NCBI RefSeq assembly: GCF_014905175.1
Contig: NC_057788.1
Coordinates: 19,252,154 to 19,316,153, forward strand
Reading direction: 5' to 3'
DNA: 64,000 bases
Source of the DNA: Aphidius gifuensis
Lineage: Eukaryota; Arthropoda; Insecta; Hymenoptera; Braconidae
The translations under genes and the position numbers were made by a program. The notes under the pieces are model-generated. The model was not told where the DNA came from. It saw nothing but the letters and a program-made list of their open reading frames with translations, and ran no database searches. Positions 1-10,997 of the stretch are shown in pieces (position 1 is the first letter of the stretch; each line of letters opens with the position of its first letter).

Positions 1-359
1 ATTTAATCGAAAAAATCCTGGTGAACAATTATATTTATTCCTTTAAAAATCGAACCTTCTTAATTCCCAAATATAAACTTTAAAATTTGCGTTTTTTTTT
101 CTCTGTGCTAAAAGTTTTTTACCATTTAGATACATCAAAACTACTATCATCAAATTGAGATGCTCTTCAACAACTTTGGTTTTGTGATATTCTAAAATCA
201 AGGTACATTTACATAACTCACAATTCCTCAGAACCTTCTACCCTGTAAGAAATAACAAAATAAGAGGATTCTTTTTTTTTTATGTGAAATACCTAGTTGA
301 TTAATTTATATTAGTCTAAGATTTATTATATTGAATTTTTGTGCAATCTTTCGGTTTTT
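1..359. other. AT-rich non-coding DNA
   Basis: No open frame, RNA gene or recognisable repeat is visible here. The stretch holds only short homopolymer runs of T and A. Confidence 0.6.
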
Positions 360-398
360 GAAGTGAAACTTCTTTTCGGAGGGTAGTGAAAAAAAAAT
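360..398 (+). repeat. GAAGTGAAACTTCTTT family, copy 1
   Basis: This begins with the self-complementary word GAAGTGAAACTTC, then TTT and a GGGTAGTGAAAAAA tail. The same start occurs at 8641 and 39447 (plus strand) and at about 9204-9237 and 45568-45587 (minus strand). At 39447 the GGTAGT-A-run tail is kept, so this is a dispersed repeat and not a chance word. The family is not recognised. What follows here (a CGCTCGG-rich stretch, then ATT-rich DNA) resembles what follows the copy at 8641. Confidence 0.65.
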
Positions 399-639
399 CA
401 GTGTCTCGGCCATGTAACGCTCGGCGCAAGCGAACGCTCGGACCGAGCCAAAAATTTGCCCATATAACTAATAAGAGTAAGTGAGTGAGTGGCTACGAGC
501 GAGAAAAGAGATATGCTTTGAATGAATGTGTGTGTGTGTGTGCGTTGCCAATAGTGTAGCTGATCGGTTCGCACCGCTTATGAAAATAATGAATCAAAAA
601 ATTATAAATGAATACATATACTCAATTGAAAATTATTAT
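399..639. other. Short GC-richer stretch with AACGCTCGG words and a TG microsatellite
   Basis: The word AACGCTCGG occurs twice near 417-443, followed by GAGTGAGTGG-like words and a TG run at about 527-541. No coding potential is visible. Confidence 0.5.
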
Positions 640-1632
640 TAGTATATTGATGTTATTGATATTATTATTATTATTATTATTTTATTATTAATATCGATAT
701 TATTATTATGGATATAATGGATACCAATGATATTATTACTATTATTAAATTGATATTATTATTCTTCATAATATTATTGAAATTATTATTATTTATAATA
801 ATATTATTGATATCTATAACGATAGTATGAATAAAAATAACAACAATAATTTCAATAATATCATCGATATTGATAATATCAATATAATATTAGTAATAAT
901 ATCAATGGTATGAATCATATTAATAATAATAATAATATCGATATAATATTGATAATGATGAGATCAATACTGACAATAATATTCAAGTATAAATATTAAT
1001 AATTATTAGTATTTATATTTCGAATATTATTATTATAAATGTTGTTATTGATATAGTTGATATCATTTATATTATTACTAATATATATTGATATTATTTC
1101 TAATTCATAATGTTATCAGAATTATAATTGACATTTTTATTTTGTATAATATTATTGAAATAATTGTTATTAATAATATTATTATTAATATTATTAATAT
1201 ATATTAATTCATGGTATGCATAATATCAACAATAATAATTTCAATAATATATCATCGATAATAATAAAATCATTGATATTAATATTATTAATATCGATAT
1301 ATAATTCGAATAATAATAATAAAAATAATAATAGTACTGTTAATAATATTCAAATATAAATATTAGTAATTATTAGTATTTATATTTCAAATATTATTAT
1401 TATAGATATTGTTATTAATATTAATATAATTGTTAATAATTGATAATATTATTGAAATTATTGTTGTTATTATTATCATTTATATATATTCATAGTATAA
1501 ATAATAATAATAATAACGATAATTCTATGAATAATAATAATAATATCAATAACGATATAATATTGATAATATTATCAATATTTATAGTTTGGATATTATT
1601 GCAATATGATCGATATTATTATTATAAATATC
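640..1632. repeat. Degenerate ATT/TAA microsatellite-like DNA
   Basis: Almost every base belongs to imperfect ATT, AAT or ATA repeats. A block containing TATTCAAGTATAAATATT and a TATTTCGAATATTATTATT-like segment appears at about 963-1047, again at about 1330-1400, and again at about 8700-8790. The region is therefore a diverged dispersed repeat, not simple slippage alone. An open frame running from here into the next element is a chance ORF of low-complexity Asn/Ile composition. Confidence 0.75.
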
Positions 1633-2620
1633 CCCTGGTGAAAATATTTTTCCGAATTTTTCCGAATTTCTCGGTGATTACTCCGAATTTCTCCCAAATT
1701 GACCCATGCGGAAAAATGAGTGGAAAAATTTTCTCCTCGTCGTTGATTTCGGAAGAATTTCCCCGCAGTAAAATTATTTTTTTCACATGTTTCTCCGCGT
1801 GTGTTTTTTTTCGCGGAGAAATATTTCCGAATGTTCCCTTACCCAAGTTGATTCGGAGAAACGAAAGAAAAATTTCTCCTCTTCGTTGATTTTAGAAAAA
1901 ATTTCTCAGCAGTAAAATTATTTTTTCACACGGTTGGAGAAATGGCGGACGAATCTCTCCACCCTTTCTCCAACTTTGTCCACCATTTGTTCAATTTTTT
2001 TCCAACTTTTTCAATTTTCAATTATTTGAAAAAAGAATGACTAATTATTAATTGTTACATAACGCAAAGCATAATGATGTTTATTTTTTTTGAAAAAAAT
2101 GAAAATTCGAAGACACTTTTTTTCAAAAAAGTTGATATACTTGAGGTACTTGGTCTACAAAACTCCCGTGATCGTTTCATCAAATTGATGAATGCGGAAA
2201 AATAAGTGGAAAAATTTCTCCTCGTCGTCGATTTCGGAAGAATTTCTCTGTGATAATTTTTTTTTATTTTCACACGTTTCTCCGCGTACTCTTATCGCGG
2301 AAAAATATTTCAGAACGTTTCTCCGCCCAAATCGATTCGGAGAAAATTCGTAAAAAATTTCTCCGCGGTAAATTTTTTTTTTCACATGTTTCTCCGCGTA
2401 TTCTCATCGTGGAAAAATATTTCCGAACGTTTCTCCACCCAAGTCGATTCGGAGAAAATTCGGAAAAAAATTTTGATACCTTTCTCCACTCATTTCTCCG
2501 CATGGGTCAATTTGGGAGAAATTCGGAGTAATCACGGACAAATTCGGAGTAAATGCGGAGAAATTCGGAGTAATCGCGGAGAATTTCAGGAGAAATCGCG
2601 GAGAAATATTTTTACCAGGG
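1633..2620. mobile_element. Foldback transposon of the TTTCTCCG family, copy 1
   Basis: It begins CCCTGGTGAAAATATTT and ends AAATATTTTTACCAGGG, giving terminal inverted repeats. The interior is built from iterated TTTCTCCGCG and CGCGGAGAAA words in both orientations, so large parts can pair with each other. Several short open frames on both strands are by-products of this iteration. Element 9592-10408 is a second copy, largely in opposite orientation, and both carry the word CTTTTTTTCAAAAAAGTTGATATAC or its complement. The flanks share only two bases (TC), so a target duplication is uncertain. No transposase is encoded. Confidence 0.85.
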
Positions 2621-3489
2621 TCATATTGATATCATCATTTATACTATAATAGGGTTCTTCGATTCTTAGGAAAAGAATCGATCTTCAAGAATCGAATTTG
2701 TAAGAATCGGGTAGCCGATATATCGCCACAAAAAGTACGTCGTGTTAATTAGTAAAAGTAATCGTGTTATTATAATTATTTTTTTATTAATTTTTTTAAT
2801 CATACATTATTTTTTATGTATACACAATATTAATAGAAAAAAAAAAAGAATGAAATTGAATGAAAAATATGATGTTAAAAAAGAGAATATTATAAATATT
2901 AATAATAAATTATTAAATATTATTAATATTTGTTAAATATTAAATATTAAATAATATTCATATTTATATTTATTATTTAGTATTAATATTATTCTTATTA
3001 ATAATAAAATAATTATTATTTGATATTAATATTCCCTAGCGGATGGCTCGACTCTCGTATGTAGCATTCAGTCGACAGCGATTTGACAGCCATTCGACAG
3101 CATATATAAAACGTAATTCACGAGTACCGGATACTCAAAATGAGTTGGAAAAATATGAAATAAATATAAGAATTTAATGACAATAACTTAAACTGAATGA
3201 AACCTTGACTAGTACATGTATTTCATATTAAATAAGAGTTTAAGTTATACAAGGTAGAGAGGTTAGATTGACATGATTCGCATATCTACTGGAGTCGGAA
3301 AGCTGTCGAGCCTCAGACCATTCATCGGTAATTGACTCGGTCATTATTACCAAGATATTTTGTCACTAAATCGACAGGCTTTCGACACCAAATTGAGAGT
3401 TGTCTAATTTATATATTTTTCATTGTTTTAAATTGTTTGAACATTATAATGGACTTGATTAATGATAGATTTGCATTTTTTTGAAAACA
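2621..3489. other. AT-rich non-coding DNA
   Basis: This holds short AATATT-rich palindromic tracts (2890-3030) and a patch near 3060-3400 with repeated TTCGACAG and TCGACAGC words, which may be a decayed short-word element. No gene is visible; the open frame near 2742 is Asn/Ile/Lys low-complexity sequence. Confidence 0.5.
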
Positions 3490-4225
3490 AATGATTGGCT
3501 CGTTAAGGGCTGGCCAGACATTGATCAACCATTCATCGGCCAAGTCTTGGTAAATTATTGGGTGGCCAAGACTGGGAATATACAATTAAGCCAAGAGTTG
3601 GCACATTAAAGATTGGTGAACTTGACTTGCCATTTGTCGGCCGAGTGTCGATTGTTCTTTGGGTCACCAAAATTGTTTATTTTTTATTCTTTCGACATAT
3701 GTGAATATATATTAAGAGCCGCTGTTATGTATTTAATATTAAAAATTTTTTATTTAATTATATACTGTATAACAGCTACTCATTTTTTTCTTACATAACG
3801 AAAATTTCAAGAAAAAAAATTTTTTTTTTATAAATTATTAAAATATATTCCGGGGTTAATGAAACAAATAAAATATATATATCGGCCGAGTGTCGGTTGA
3901 TTCTTGGATTGCCATGATTATAATGTAAATTCAAGTAGAACAAATTTTCCTCATCTCTAATTATTGCTGCTATGGTTAAGTAAGTTTATATATTAAGTAT
4001 ATAAATAAAAAAATTAAATTGTTTAAACAATTAAAAATTTTTTTTTTTTTATAAAATTATTAAATTTTTGGAAGTCTTGGCCGAGTATTGGTAGCCAAGC
4101 TTAAATTGGTGTCAATCCCCAAGCCTGGTGCAAGCACTGACCAAGAGTGGTAGCCAAGACTTGGCAACATTTCGCCAGGCTTGGCCCAATGCTTGGCCAT
4201 GTTGTTTTCTCCATCACGGGGTTAT
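3490..4225. repeat. Short-word repeat built on CCAAG/CTTGG
   Basis: Variants of GGCCAAGTCTTGG, GGCCGAGTGTCG and GCTTGGCC recur near 3507-3600, 3640, 3885 and 4070-4205, separated by AT-rich spacers. Many of these words are self-complementary. The style matches the CAGG and TTTCTCCG foldback elements nearby, so I infer a decayed foldback element. No matching termini could be set with confidence. Confidence 0.55.
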
Positions 4226-4693
4226 ATCTTACGATAGTTTGTAAATTTGATTTTGTAATTTTGAAAGAACAACCTAATTTCTTTTATTTATATTTTTGTT
4301 TCACATATTTTGTTTATTAAATACTTTTTTTCTTTAATTAATCGCAACATGTTAAAAAGACTATTCTAGGAAAGATCTTAAGTTTTCAATTTAAAAAAAA
4401 ATAAAATTATAAAAAATTATTTTAATGAAACAAATACGCGCTGAACTATCTCGTATACACAGCTCTAATACAAATTCGCGTTCTTACGAGTAAGTAGAAT
4501 ATTAGAGGCGAAGAAGAGATAGACAGGGCGAACGCGAAAAAGAGAAAAACACAGAACCGGCAATTTTGATAAAATATTTATTTTTTAGTCTAATCTTGTA
4601 CCCGGCTGATTTGGAATATTGAATTTATTCAACTTTGCATCGGAAAAATTCAAAGATAGGCTCATTAGATAAGAACATATTGATATCAAAGAG
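4226..4693. other. AT-rich non-coding DNA
   Basis: No gene is seen. A short purine-rich stretch at about 4500-4555 (GGCGAAGAAGAGATAGACAG-like) resembles the GCGAACGCGAA words at 399-447. Confidence 0.5.
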
Positions 4694-4908
4694 GATCGAA
4701 AATTAATTCTGATACATAAAGAACTTTGAATTGAAGAATTGACAGAAATATTAATTTTTTTGTTCGAATAATAACTCGTTACTATTCAATTAATTAATTT
4801 ATTAACATTTTTTCTTTCAAATAAATGATATTCAATTACAATTATTTAATGAATTAAAAAATAAAGTTTAATATTTTTTTAAAAAAAAAAAACATTATTT
4901 TTACAGGT

Positions 4909-6236
4909 CTTCCCGAGTGGAAAAATTTTCAGGATGCCCTATTTGACCTCAAACCCTGATCAGAAACGGATCAGGATTCCTTATTCAGGGAACCTGACTC
5001 ATTCCTGACCCGAACCTGGTCAGGACACCTTACGATTTCCTTAAGTCAGGTAACCTTATCCAATCCTGTTCAGAAAGGAACAGGAAACCTTGACGTATCC
5101 TGAATAAGGTTTTCTGAACAGATTCTGACCAGGATATTATCAGAAAAAATTTATCAAATAATTTAATTTTTTTTATTCAGTTTTCCTGTTCAGGAAAGGA
5201 ACAGGAAACCTGAACGTATCCTGAATAAGGTTTCTTGATCAGGATCTGACTAGAATACTATCAGGATAAATATATTTAATAAATTCACTTTTTTCACACA
5301 GTTTTCCTGTTCAGAAAAGGAACAGGAAACCTGAGCATATCCTGAATAAGGCTTCCTGATCAGGTTCTGACCAGAATACTGTCAGGATAAATATATCAAA
5401 TAAATTGACTTTTTTTTACTTAATTTTCCTGTTCAGAAAAGGAACAGAAAACCTGAGCATATCCTGAAAAGGCAATCCTGATGAGATTCTGATCAGAATA
5501 CTATCAGGATAAATATTTTTTGGATTTAATTTTAATTTTAATTCTAAAACAAAATGACAACGGATAATTTAACAAATTGTTATATTTTATTTTTACGTTA
5601 TATTTACGTCGCAAATTCTAATTTAAGTTTTTTTTAGCTGATGTAATTTATGAAAACAAAAAATCACATCAGATCATCGATAGACGGCATGGCCGCGCGT
5701 GTTAAGGCCCGTAGTTGTAATCTGAAAGTTCCGAGTTCGCGTCCCGCTAGTGGTTAGGTAATTTAAGTTATGTTAGGTATATTTATATACAATCTTATCG
5801 TTCAATCTGTTTCATCAATAACATTGCTATAGTAAATGAGTTACAAAACATCAATTAATAAAAAACAATTTTTTTAATAAAAATACTTGATCCGTTCTAG
5901 ATCAGGAATCCTGTTCCATTCCTGATCAGGTATGCTGGTCAGGTTTTCTGATCCGATTCTGATCAGAATCCTAAAAAAAAGCGTTACATTCTGATCCGTT
6001 CCTGAACAGGATTCCTGGTTATATTCTAGTCAGGAATCCTGATCCATTCCTGTTCAGGTATCCTGGCTCTAACCCTACAATCTGGCCAGGTTTCCTGTTC
6101 CGGTTCTGATCAGAATCCTAAAAAAAAACGTTACATTCTGATCCATTCCTGAACAGGATTCCTGATCCGGTTCTGATTTGAAATCAGGTTCCCTGATCCA
6201 GTTCTGATCAGAACCTTAACTAAATTTCCATTCGAG
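4909..6236. mobile_element. Foldback element built on CAGGTTTCCTGATCAG words
   Basis: Both arms (about 4940-5515 and 5880-6225) are made of repeated variants of TCCTGATCAGG, CCTGTTCAGG and TTCTGATCAGAAT, which are themselves near-palindromes. The ends are imperfectly complementary (CCCGAGTGGAAAAATTTT against AAATTTCCATTCGAG). The left arm contains direct repeats of about 120 bp near 5100, 5210, 5330 and 5450. The central spacer holds a tRNA-like module at 5684-5755. No protein is encoded. Confidence 0.8.
5684..5755 (+). pseudogene. tRNA-like module in the centre of the CAGG foldback
   Basis: An A-box-like TGGCCGCGCGTGTTAAGGC is followed about 35 bases later by a B-box-like GAGTTCGCGTCCC, with tRNA-like spacing. 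The T stem and acceptor stem do not pair properly, so this is a degenerate tRNA or a pol III promoter relic, not a working tRNA gene. It sits between the two arms of an inverted repeat, as other tRNA-like modules in this window do. Confidence 0.5.
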
Positions 6237-6868
6237 TTAGTCGTCATAACTTTGTTAATAATTAATGAATCGACTTGAAACTTGGCATATAGTTTTGTTA
6301 TAGCTTAGCGATAATAAAAATGACATTAACAATATTATTTACTTGTATAATTTTTTTTTATTAATATATTGAGTAATGCCGGTCGGGAAATACGTTTTTC
6401 GAAATTTAAGATAAAAAAATGTCGAGAAAATTTTAAAATTAAAAAACTTGTCAGTGGCAACATTGTTCATCCATATATCAATAAGTTTTTCTCGAATTAA
6501 TATGAGAGTGCGCATACGTTTGCTACGGACCTACGATCGTAGCGAAAGCTTACACTTTGTTAATTAGTTAATAACTTGGTTATCTATTACTAAAAAAATT
6601 TGAAAATTTGACAAAAACTTCTTGATATATAGGAAAACAATGTTGCCACTGACAAGTTTTTTAATTCTAAAATTTTCTCGACACTTTTTTATCCTAAATT
6701 TTGAAAACTGTATTTTTCCGACCGGCATTACTCAATAAATTAATAAAAAAAAAACAATACAAGTAATTAATATTTTTAATGTTATTTTTATTATCGCTAA
6801 ACTATAACAAAACTATATGCAAAGTTTCAAGTCGATTTATTAATTATTCACTAAGTTATGACGACTTA
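6237..6868. mobile_element. Long palindrome with TCGTCATAAC ends
   Basis: Arms of about 255 bp (6241-6495 and 6600-6864) are near-perfect reverse complements. Matching pairs include GTAATGCCGGTCGG against CCGACCGGCATTAC and AACTTGTCAGTGGCAACA against its complement. The loop of about 100 bp contains the perfect palindrome CTACGATCGTAG near the symmetry centre. It encodes no protein. It is a foldback MITE inserted next to, or as part of, the CAGG element. Confidence 0.85.
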
Positions 6869-7068
6869 GACCTGAAAAAATAATGTTTTTTTCGAAACAA
6901 AAAATATTAAACTTTATTTTTGGATTTATTAAATAATTGTAATTGAATATCATTTATTTGAAAGAAAATATGTTGATAAATCAATTAATTAAATAGTAAC
7001 AAGTTATTATTCGAAGAAAAAAATTAATATTTCTGTCAATTCCAAAGTTCTTTATGTATCAGAATTAA

Positions 7069-7704
7069 GGGAGAACGGCCCCCATTGAAGGAAATTATAA
7101 ACTTCTTTTTTTATTGCGTTTTTAGATAGTTAAAATTATGATGAATCTATTAAAACAAACTTCTAAGTCTCTTACAGAGTTAGTTTAAGAGTTATAATGT
7201 TTATAAAAAAAATAATTTAACATGGACTCTTATGGAGTAATGAAAAAATGACCCTCCAAAACAGTAGTTATTGCAAAAAAAAGTATAGATCGGAGTTATT
7301 TCGTATAATGTTTTTTTGTGAATATGAGCAAATGAAATTATTTAGAACAGATTATGACAGTAATAGTTTTGTCAGTTACTATCTTATTGCTTATAAAAAA
7401 TAGCAATTAAAAAAAAAAACGCTAATTTTATCATTTTTTTTTTTCTTGTCAACAAAAACATGGCAACTGCGCATTGGATTCGTGTTATAAATTTGATGGT
7501 ATATTATCGACTGCGTCTCTAAGACGCGTGTCTACTAAGATCAAACGTTGCCAAATTGCTTTTGTTGTGTAGGTGTGAATTTTTTTTTTAATTGTGTGGG
7601 TAAAAAAAATCAAAAGTTTTCACGTCAGCGACTGGTTTTGGTACAGGCAAAAAATAGAGCTCAGGGATAAAACTCTTGGTTGATATGATACGTACCGTTC
7701 TCCC
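7069..7704. mobile_element. Non-autonomous DNA transposon with TTAA target duplication
   Basis: The ends are GGGAGAACGG and CCGTTCTCCC, directly flanked on both sides by TTAA (7065-7068 and 7705-7708). Removing the element and one TTAA restores the right arm of the surrounding inverted repeat, which proves insertion. TTAA duplications are known for piggyBac and Kolobok superfamilies; which one applies is not decided by the sequence. The 636-bp interior has no transposase. Confidence 0.88.
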
Positions 7705-7729
7705 TTAATTTTCGATTTCTATATTCGAT

Positions 7730-7796
7730 CTTGCGGTCAATCGGATAACGCGCTCGTCTTCCGCCCCATAGGCCCTCGGTTTGATCCCGACTTAAG
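7730..7796 (+). pseudogene. tRNA-like module
   Basis: GCGGTCAATCGGATAACGCG resembles the D-arm/A-box of arginine-type tRNAs, and CGGTTTGATCCCG resembles the T-arm/B-box at about the right distance. The anticodon stem does not form, so it is degenerate. It lies just outside the right end of the outer inverted repeat 4694-7717. Confidence 0.5.
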
Positions 7797-8640
7797 ATAT
7801 TTAGTTTAGGAAAAAAAAAAAAAAAAAATCAATCACCTGAAAATTTATTGAATTAACAACAAAATAAATAATTAACTACGAAAAGAAATAATTTTTTTTT
7901 TTTTTCACATTTTCAACATATCATTAGTTTGATTAGAAAAAAAAAATCGTTTGTATCAAACAAAAAAATTAATTCTTTGAAAATGCTTTTCTGTTTGTAA
8001 CAAATTATAATTTATTGAATTCATTACTTTTATTGTTTATATTGAGTCATCTGTCATTTGAAACAATCATTACATCGTTTTAAATAAATGACGATTGTTT
8101 TTTTACAAACAGCCACCGTTTGAATGAAAACACCACGTGGCATAACTTTAGAAGTTTATTTCTTAAAAAATACCCCCTGCCGTTCGAAACAAGAATGTAG
8201 TCTATTATAGGGAACGTAGTAGTGTTAGTGTCAAGGCGTGGTGGGGATACTTTTTAGAAGTTTTTTTCTTGATGAAAACGATCTATCGTTCGACACAAAA
8301 CGCCATCTGTATGAAATAAACAAACTTCGATTATTTCAAGACTTTTTTCTTTCTCCTTACAAAACAATTATAATTTATAAAAAAAAAAATTATTTCTTCC
8401 TTTAAAAATTTTCTTGCCAAGAAGTTTATTTCTATTATCGAGAAATATTCTTCTTTTTTTCATCAAAAAATTTTCTCAGTTTAAGGTTTTTCGTATTCAA
8501 ATATCTCTACCTCGAATTGATTAATTCGGGATTAGGATAATCTTAACTTATCTTTAATGAGGATATCTTGATCCGATCTGGATCCAGACTTGATCAAGTT
8601 GAAAATATAAAAAATTAGCGTGTTGCGAGTACGCGCGGGG
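7797..8640. other. Non-coding DNA with homopolymer runs
   Basis: Long A and T runs occur near 7810-7970. Between 8090 and 8340 the words TTAGAAGTTT and CGTTCGA-ACA occur twice each, suggesting an old local duplication. An 85-bp stretch near 8520-8605 (TATCTTGATC-rich) resembles 9268-9350. No gene is visible. Confidence 0.5.
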
Positions 8641-9237
8641 GAAGTGAAACTTCTTTCAGAGTAATGTCACGCTGAATATTAATAATAATAATAATAATAA
8701 TATTAATACTGACAATAATATTCAAATATAAATATTATTAGTTAATAATAATTATTAGTATTTATATTTCGAATATTATTATTATAAATTTTATTATTTA
8801 TATCGTCACATTAATGGAAAAAGGGCGTAAGTGCCATTTATAATAATTTTATTGTTATTATAATAATGATTCTTTAAACCCGCGAGATAACTATTGCTTG
8901 ATACGTTCAAATGAATTTTTTTTAAAAATCAATTATTTAAGTATTAAACTCAGTTGAACTGTTTAATAATATTTAAATAAATAAACAAACAAAAAGTCGC
9001 ACACGCATACACACATAGAAGCTGACGCTCACTGACGCTCCAAGTTTATACGCTATATATAGTGCATGTATAATGCTTGCCGGTATAGCAGAGAGTATAG
9101 TAGAAAGTATACGGGAGAGTAAACGCGAGAATAAACGCCAGAGTAAACGCCAGAATAAACGCCAGAGTATACGCGAGCGCGTAACGCTAGCAGGGCCTCG
9201 AATTTTTTTGCTACCCTCGGTAAAGAAGTTTCAATTC
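8641..9237. repeat. Element bounded by GAAGTGAAACTTCTTT in inverted orientation
   Basis: The plus-strand motif at 8641 and its minus-strand counterpart ending at 9237 (TACCCTCGGTAAAGAAGTTTCAATTC) could be terminal inverted repeats of a 600-bp element. The interior repeats the ATT-rich block also found at 960-1400 and a 12-bp minisatellite. The motif is also internally palindromic, so inverted orientation alone is weak evidence. Confidence 0.45.
9094..9186. repeat. 12-bp minisatellite (AGTAAACGCCAG type)
   Basis: About seven imperfect tandem copies of AGTAAACGCCAG and AATAAACGCCAG. The frame that crosses it reads as a four-residue Ser/Lys/Arg/Glu periodic peptide, which I take as an artefact of the tandem repeat. 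Confidence 0.75.
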
Positions 9238-9428
9238 AAAAATAAATTATTTTCTTACAATTCGCAGGATCAGGATAGCATGAGAATAACCTTATCTCTC
9301 ATAAGTTATGAGGAATATCTTGATCAAATCCAAATCGATACTCGATCAGAATAAAAATAACATATAGGTATTTATTATCAAAACAAAACATAAATTTACG
9401 ATTTATGTCCCTGAAAGGCCCAATCTTA

Positions 9429-10553
9429 CATGAGCTGTTTACTTATTTATCATAACTTTAATAATCAAAAAATATAAAAAAAAATAGCAAAATTTTGGAG
9501 TATAAAGTTGAATAATTTGCTGGATAAAAAAAAAAAAAAAAAAAATTAGGCGCTTTTTATTATAATATTATTAACATGTATCGCAAGCATTCCCTGGTGA
9601 AAATATTTCACCGAAATTACTCCGAATTTCTCCCAAATTGACCAGTGCGGAGAAATAAGTGGAGAAAGGTATCAAAATTTTTTTCGAATTTTCTCCGAAT
9701 CGACTTGGGTAGAGAAACGTTCGGAAATATTTCTCCGCGATAAAAGTGCGCAGGGAAACGTTCGAAAAAAAATTTAACCGCAGAAAATTTAATCCAAAGT
9801 CAACGATGAGGGGAACTTTTTCCCCTCATTTCCCCGTATTGGTCAATTTAATCAAACGATTACGGGACTTTTTTTAGACCAAGTACCTCAGGTATATCAA
9901 CTTTTTTGAAAAAAAGTGTCTTCGAATTTTCATTTTTTTTAAAGAAAATGAACATCATCATGCTTTGCGTTATGTAACAATTAATAATTAGTCATTTATT
10001 TTTGAAAATATTGAAAATTGGAAAAGTTAGAAAAAGTTAAACAAATGGTGGAGAAGTTAGAGGACGGGTAGAGATATTTGTCCGCCATTTCTCCACCTGT
10101 GTAAAAAAATAATTTTACTGCTGAGAATTTTTTTTCCAAAATCAACGACGAGGAGAAATTTTTCTGTCGTTTCTCCGAATTAACTTGGGTGAAGGAACGT
10201 CCGAAAATATTTCTCCGTAAAAAAAACACACGCGGAGACACGTGTGAAAAAGCTAATTTTACAGCGTAGAAATTCTTTCGAAATCAACGACGAGAAGAAA
10301 CTTTTTCCACTCATTCCTCTGCATTGGTCAATTTGAGAAAAACTCGAAGTAACCGCGTAGAAATTCGGAGTAATCGAGGAGAAATTCGGAAAAATATTTT
10401 CACCAGGGTTATCGTGAAAAAGCGCCTTATTTTTATTTTTTTTTTTATTCAGCAAATTATTCAACTTTATACATACTCAAAATTCTGCCATTGTTTTTAT
10501 ATTTTACGTTTTCTGATTATTAAAGTTATGATTAATAAGTAAACAGCTCATCA
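9429..10553. mobile_element. Outer inverted repeat around the second TTTCTCCG foldback
   Basis: The left arm 9431-9590 (TGAGCTGTTTACTTATT through TTAGGCGCTTTTTA) and the right arm 10409-10550 (AAAGCGCCTTA through AAACAGCTCA) are reverse complements with small indels. The TTTCTCCG element 9592-10408 fills the space between them exactly. The whole 1.1 kb can fold back on itself. Either the inner element inserted into the loop of an older palindrome, or both layers form one composite element. Confidence 0.8.
9592..10408. mobile_element. Foldback transposon of the TTTCTCCG family, copy 2
   Basis: Terminal CCCTGGTGAAAATATTT and AAAATATTTTCACCAGGG are near-perfect inverted repeats. The interior matches copy 1 (1633-2620) in pieces, including the ACCAAGTACCTCA-GTATATCAAC segment in opposite orientation. 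At 817 bp it is shorter than copy 1. Short open frames across it are not genes. Confidence 0.85.
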
Positions 10554-10997
10554 TGTTTTTTTTCTTTTTTTTGTTGATTTAAATAATTAATAATTATTAC
10601 TGGGATAGAGCTAGAGTCAGAGATATATGTACTGAAATAAAAGACGAAGAATACATATAATTAGATAATTAAGATGCAAGCAATTAGACGAGATCGAACC
10701 TGAGAACAACAGATTAGTATTCTAACCGCATGCTTTAGCCCACTCAGCCACCGAACGATCGACAGAATGAAAAGTTTTTGGTCCTCATATATAAAAATGA
10801 TTAGTTTCTTATTTTTCATGCATCTTTATATTCGCCACGACTTGTACACGCAACACGATATTTTTTGCTGTAACCTACGTGCATAAAGAAAATGTTTCTA
10901 AATAGAACTGAGATTATGATTTTCAAATTAAAAAAAAAACTCAATAAAACTCTCCTCAAAGCTTTATAAATGAATTTTCACTCTTTTTATTTTTATG
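10554..10997. other. Non-coding DNA around a tRNA-like relic
   Basis: Apart from the tRNA-like segment at 10687-10758, nothing is recognised. TAAGATGCA (10668) and TGCATCTTTA (10818) could pair weakly around it. Confidence 0.45.
10687..10758 (-). pseudogene. tRNA-like relic
   Basis: Read on the minus strand, GGTGGCTGAGTGGGCTAAAGC is an A-box as in Ser/Leu-type tRNAs, GGTTAG and CTAATC form an anticodon-stem-like hairpin, and GGTTCGATCTC is a B-box. The T stem does not pair and there is no clear acceptor stem. A decayed tRNA or tRNA-derived repeat is the best reading. Confidence 0.5.

Larger units (their letters stand above)
4694..7717. mobile_element. Outer inverted-repeat element split by three later insertions
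   Basis: The left arm, 4694-4908, reads GATCGAAAATTAATTCTGAT through CATTATTTTTACAGGTC. The right arm is the reverse complement at 6869-7068 and resumes at 7705-7717. The arms are about 200 bp long and well matched, for example TGATATTCAATTACAATTA against TAATTGTAATTGAATATCA. Three things lie inside: a CAGG-word foldback, a TCGTCATAAC palindrome and, within the right arm, a TTAA-flanked element. The order of insertion can be read from the nesting. No coding sequence is present. Confidence 0.8.

Noticed and set aside
1440..2649. Overlapping open frames on both strands
   Set aside because: They fall in the TTTCTCCG foldback and ATT-rich repeat. Their mirror-image peptides come from palindromic words.
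9073..9354. 93-codon Arg/Lys/Ser-rich protein
   Set aside because: It is the translation of a 12-bp minisatellite and extends into non-coding repeat; no family resemblance.
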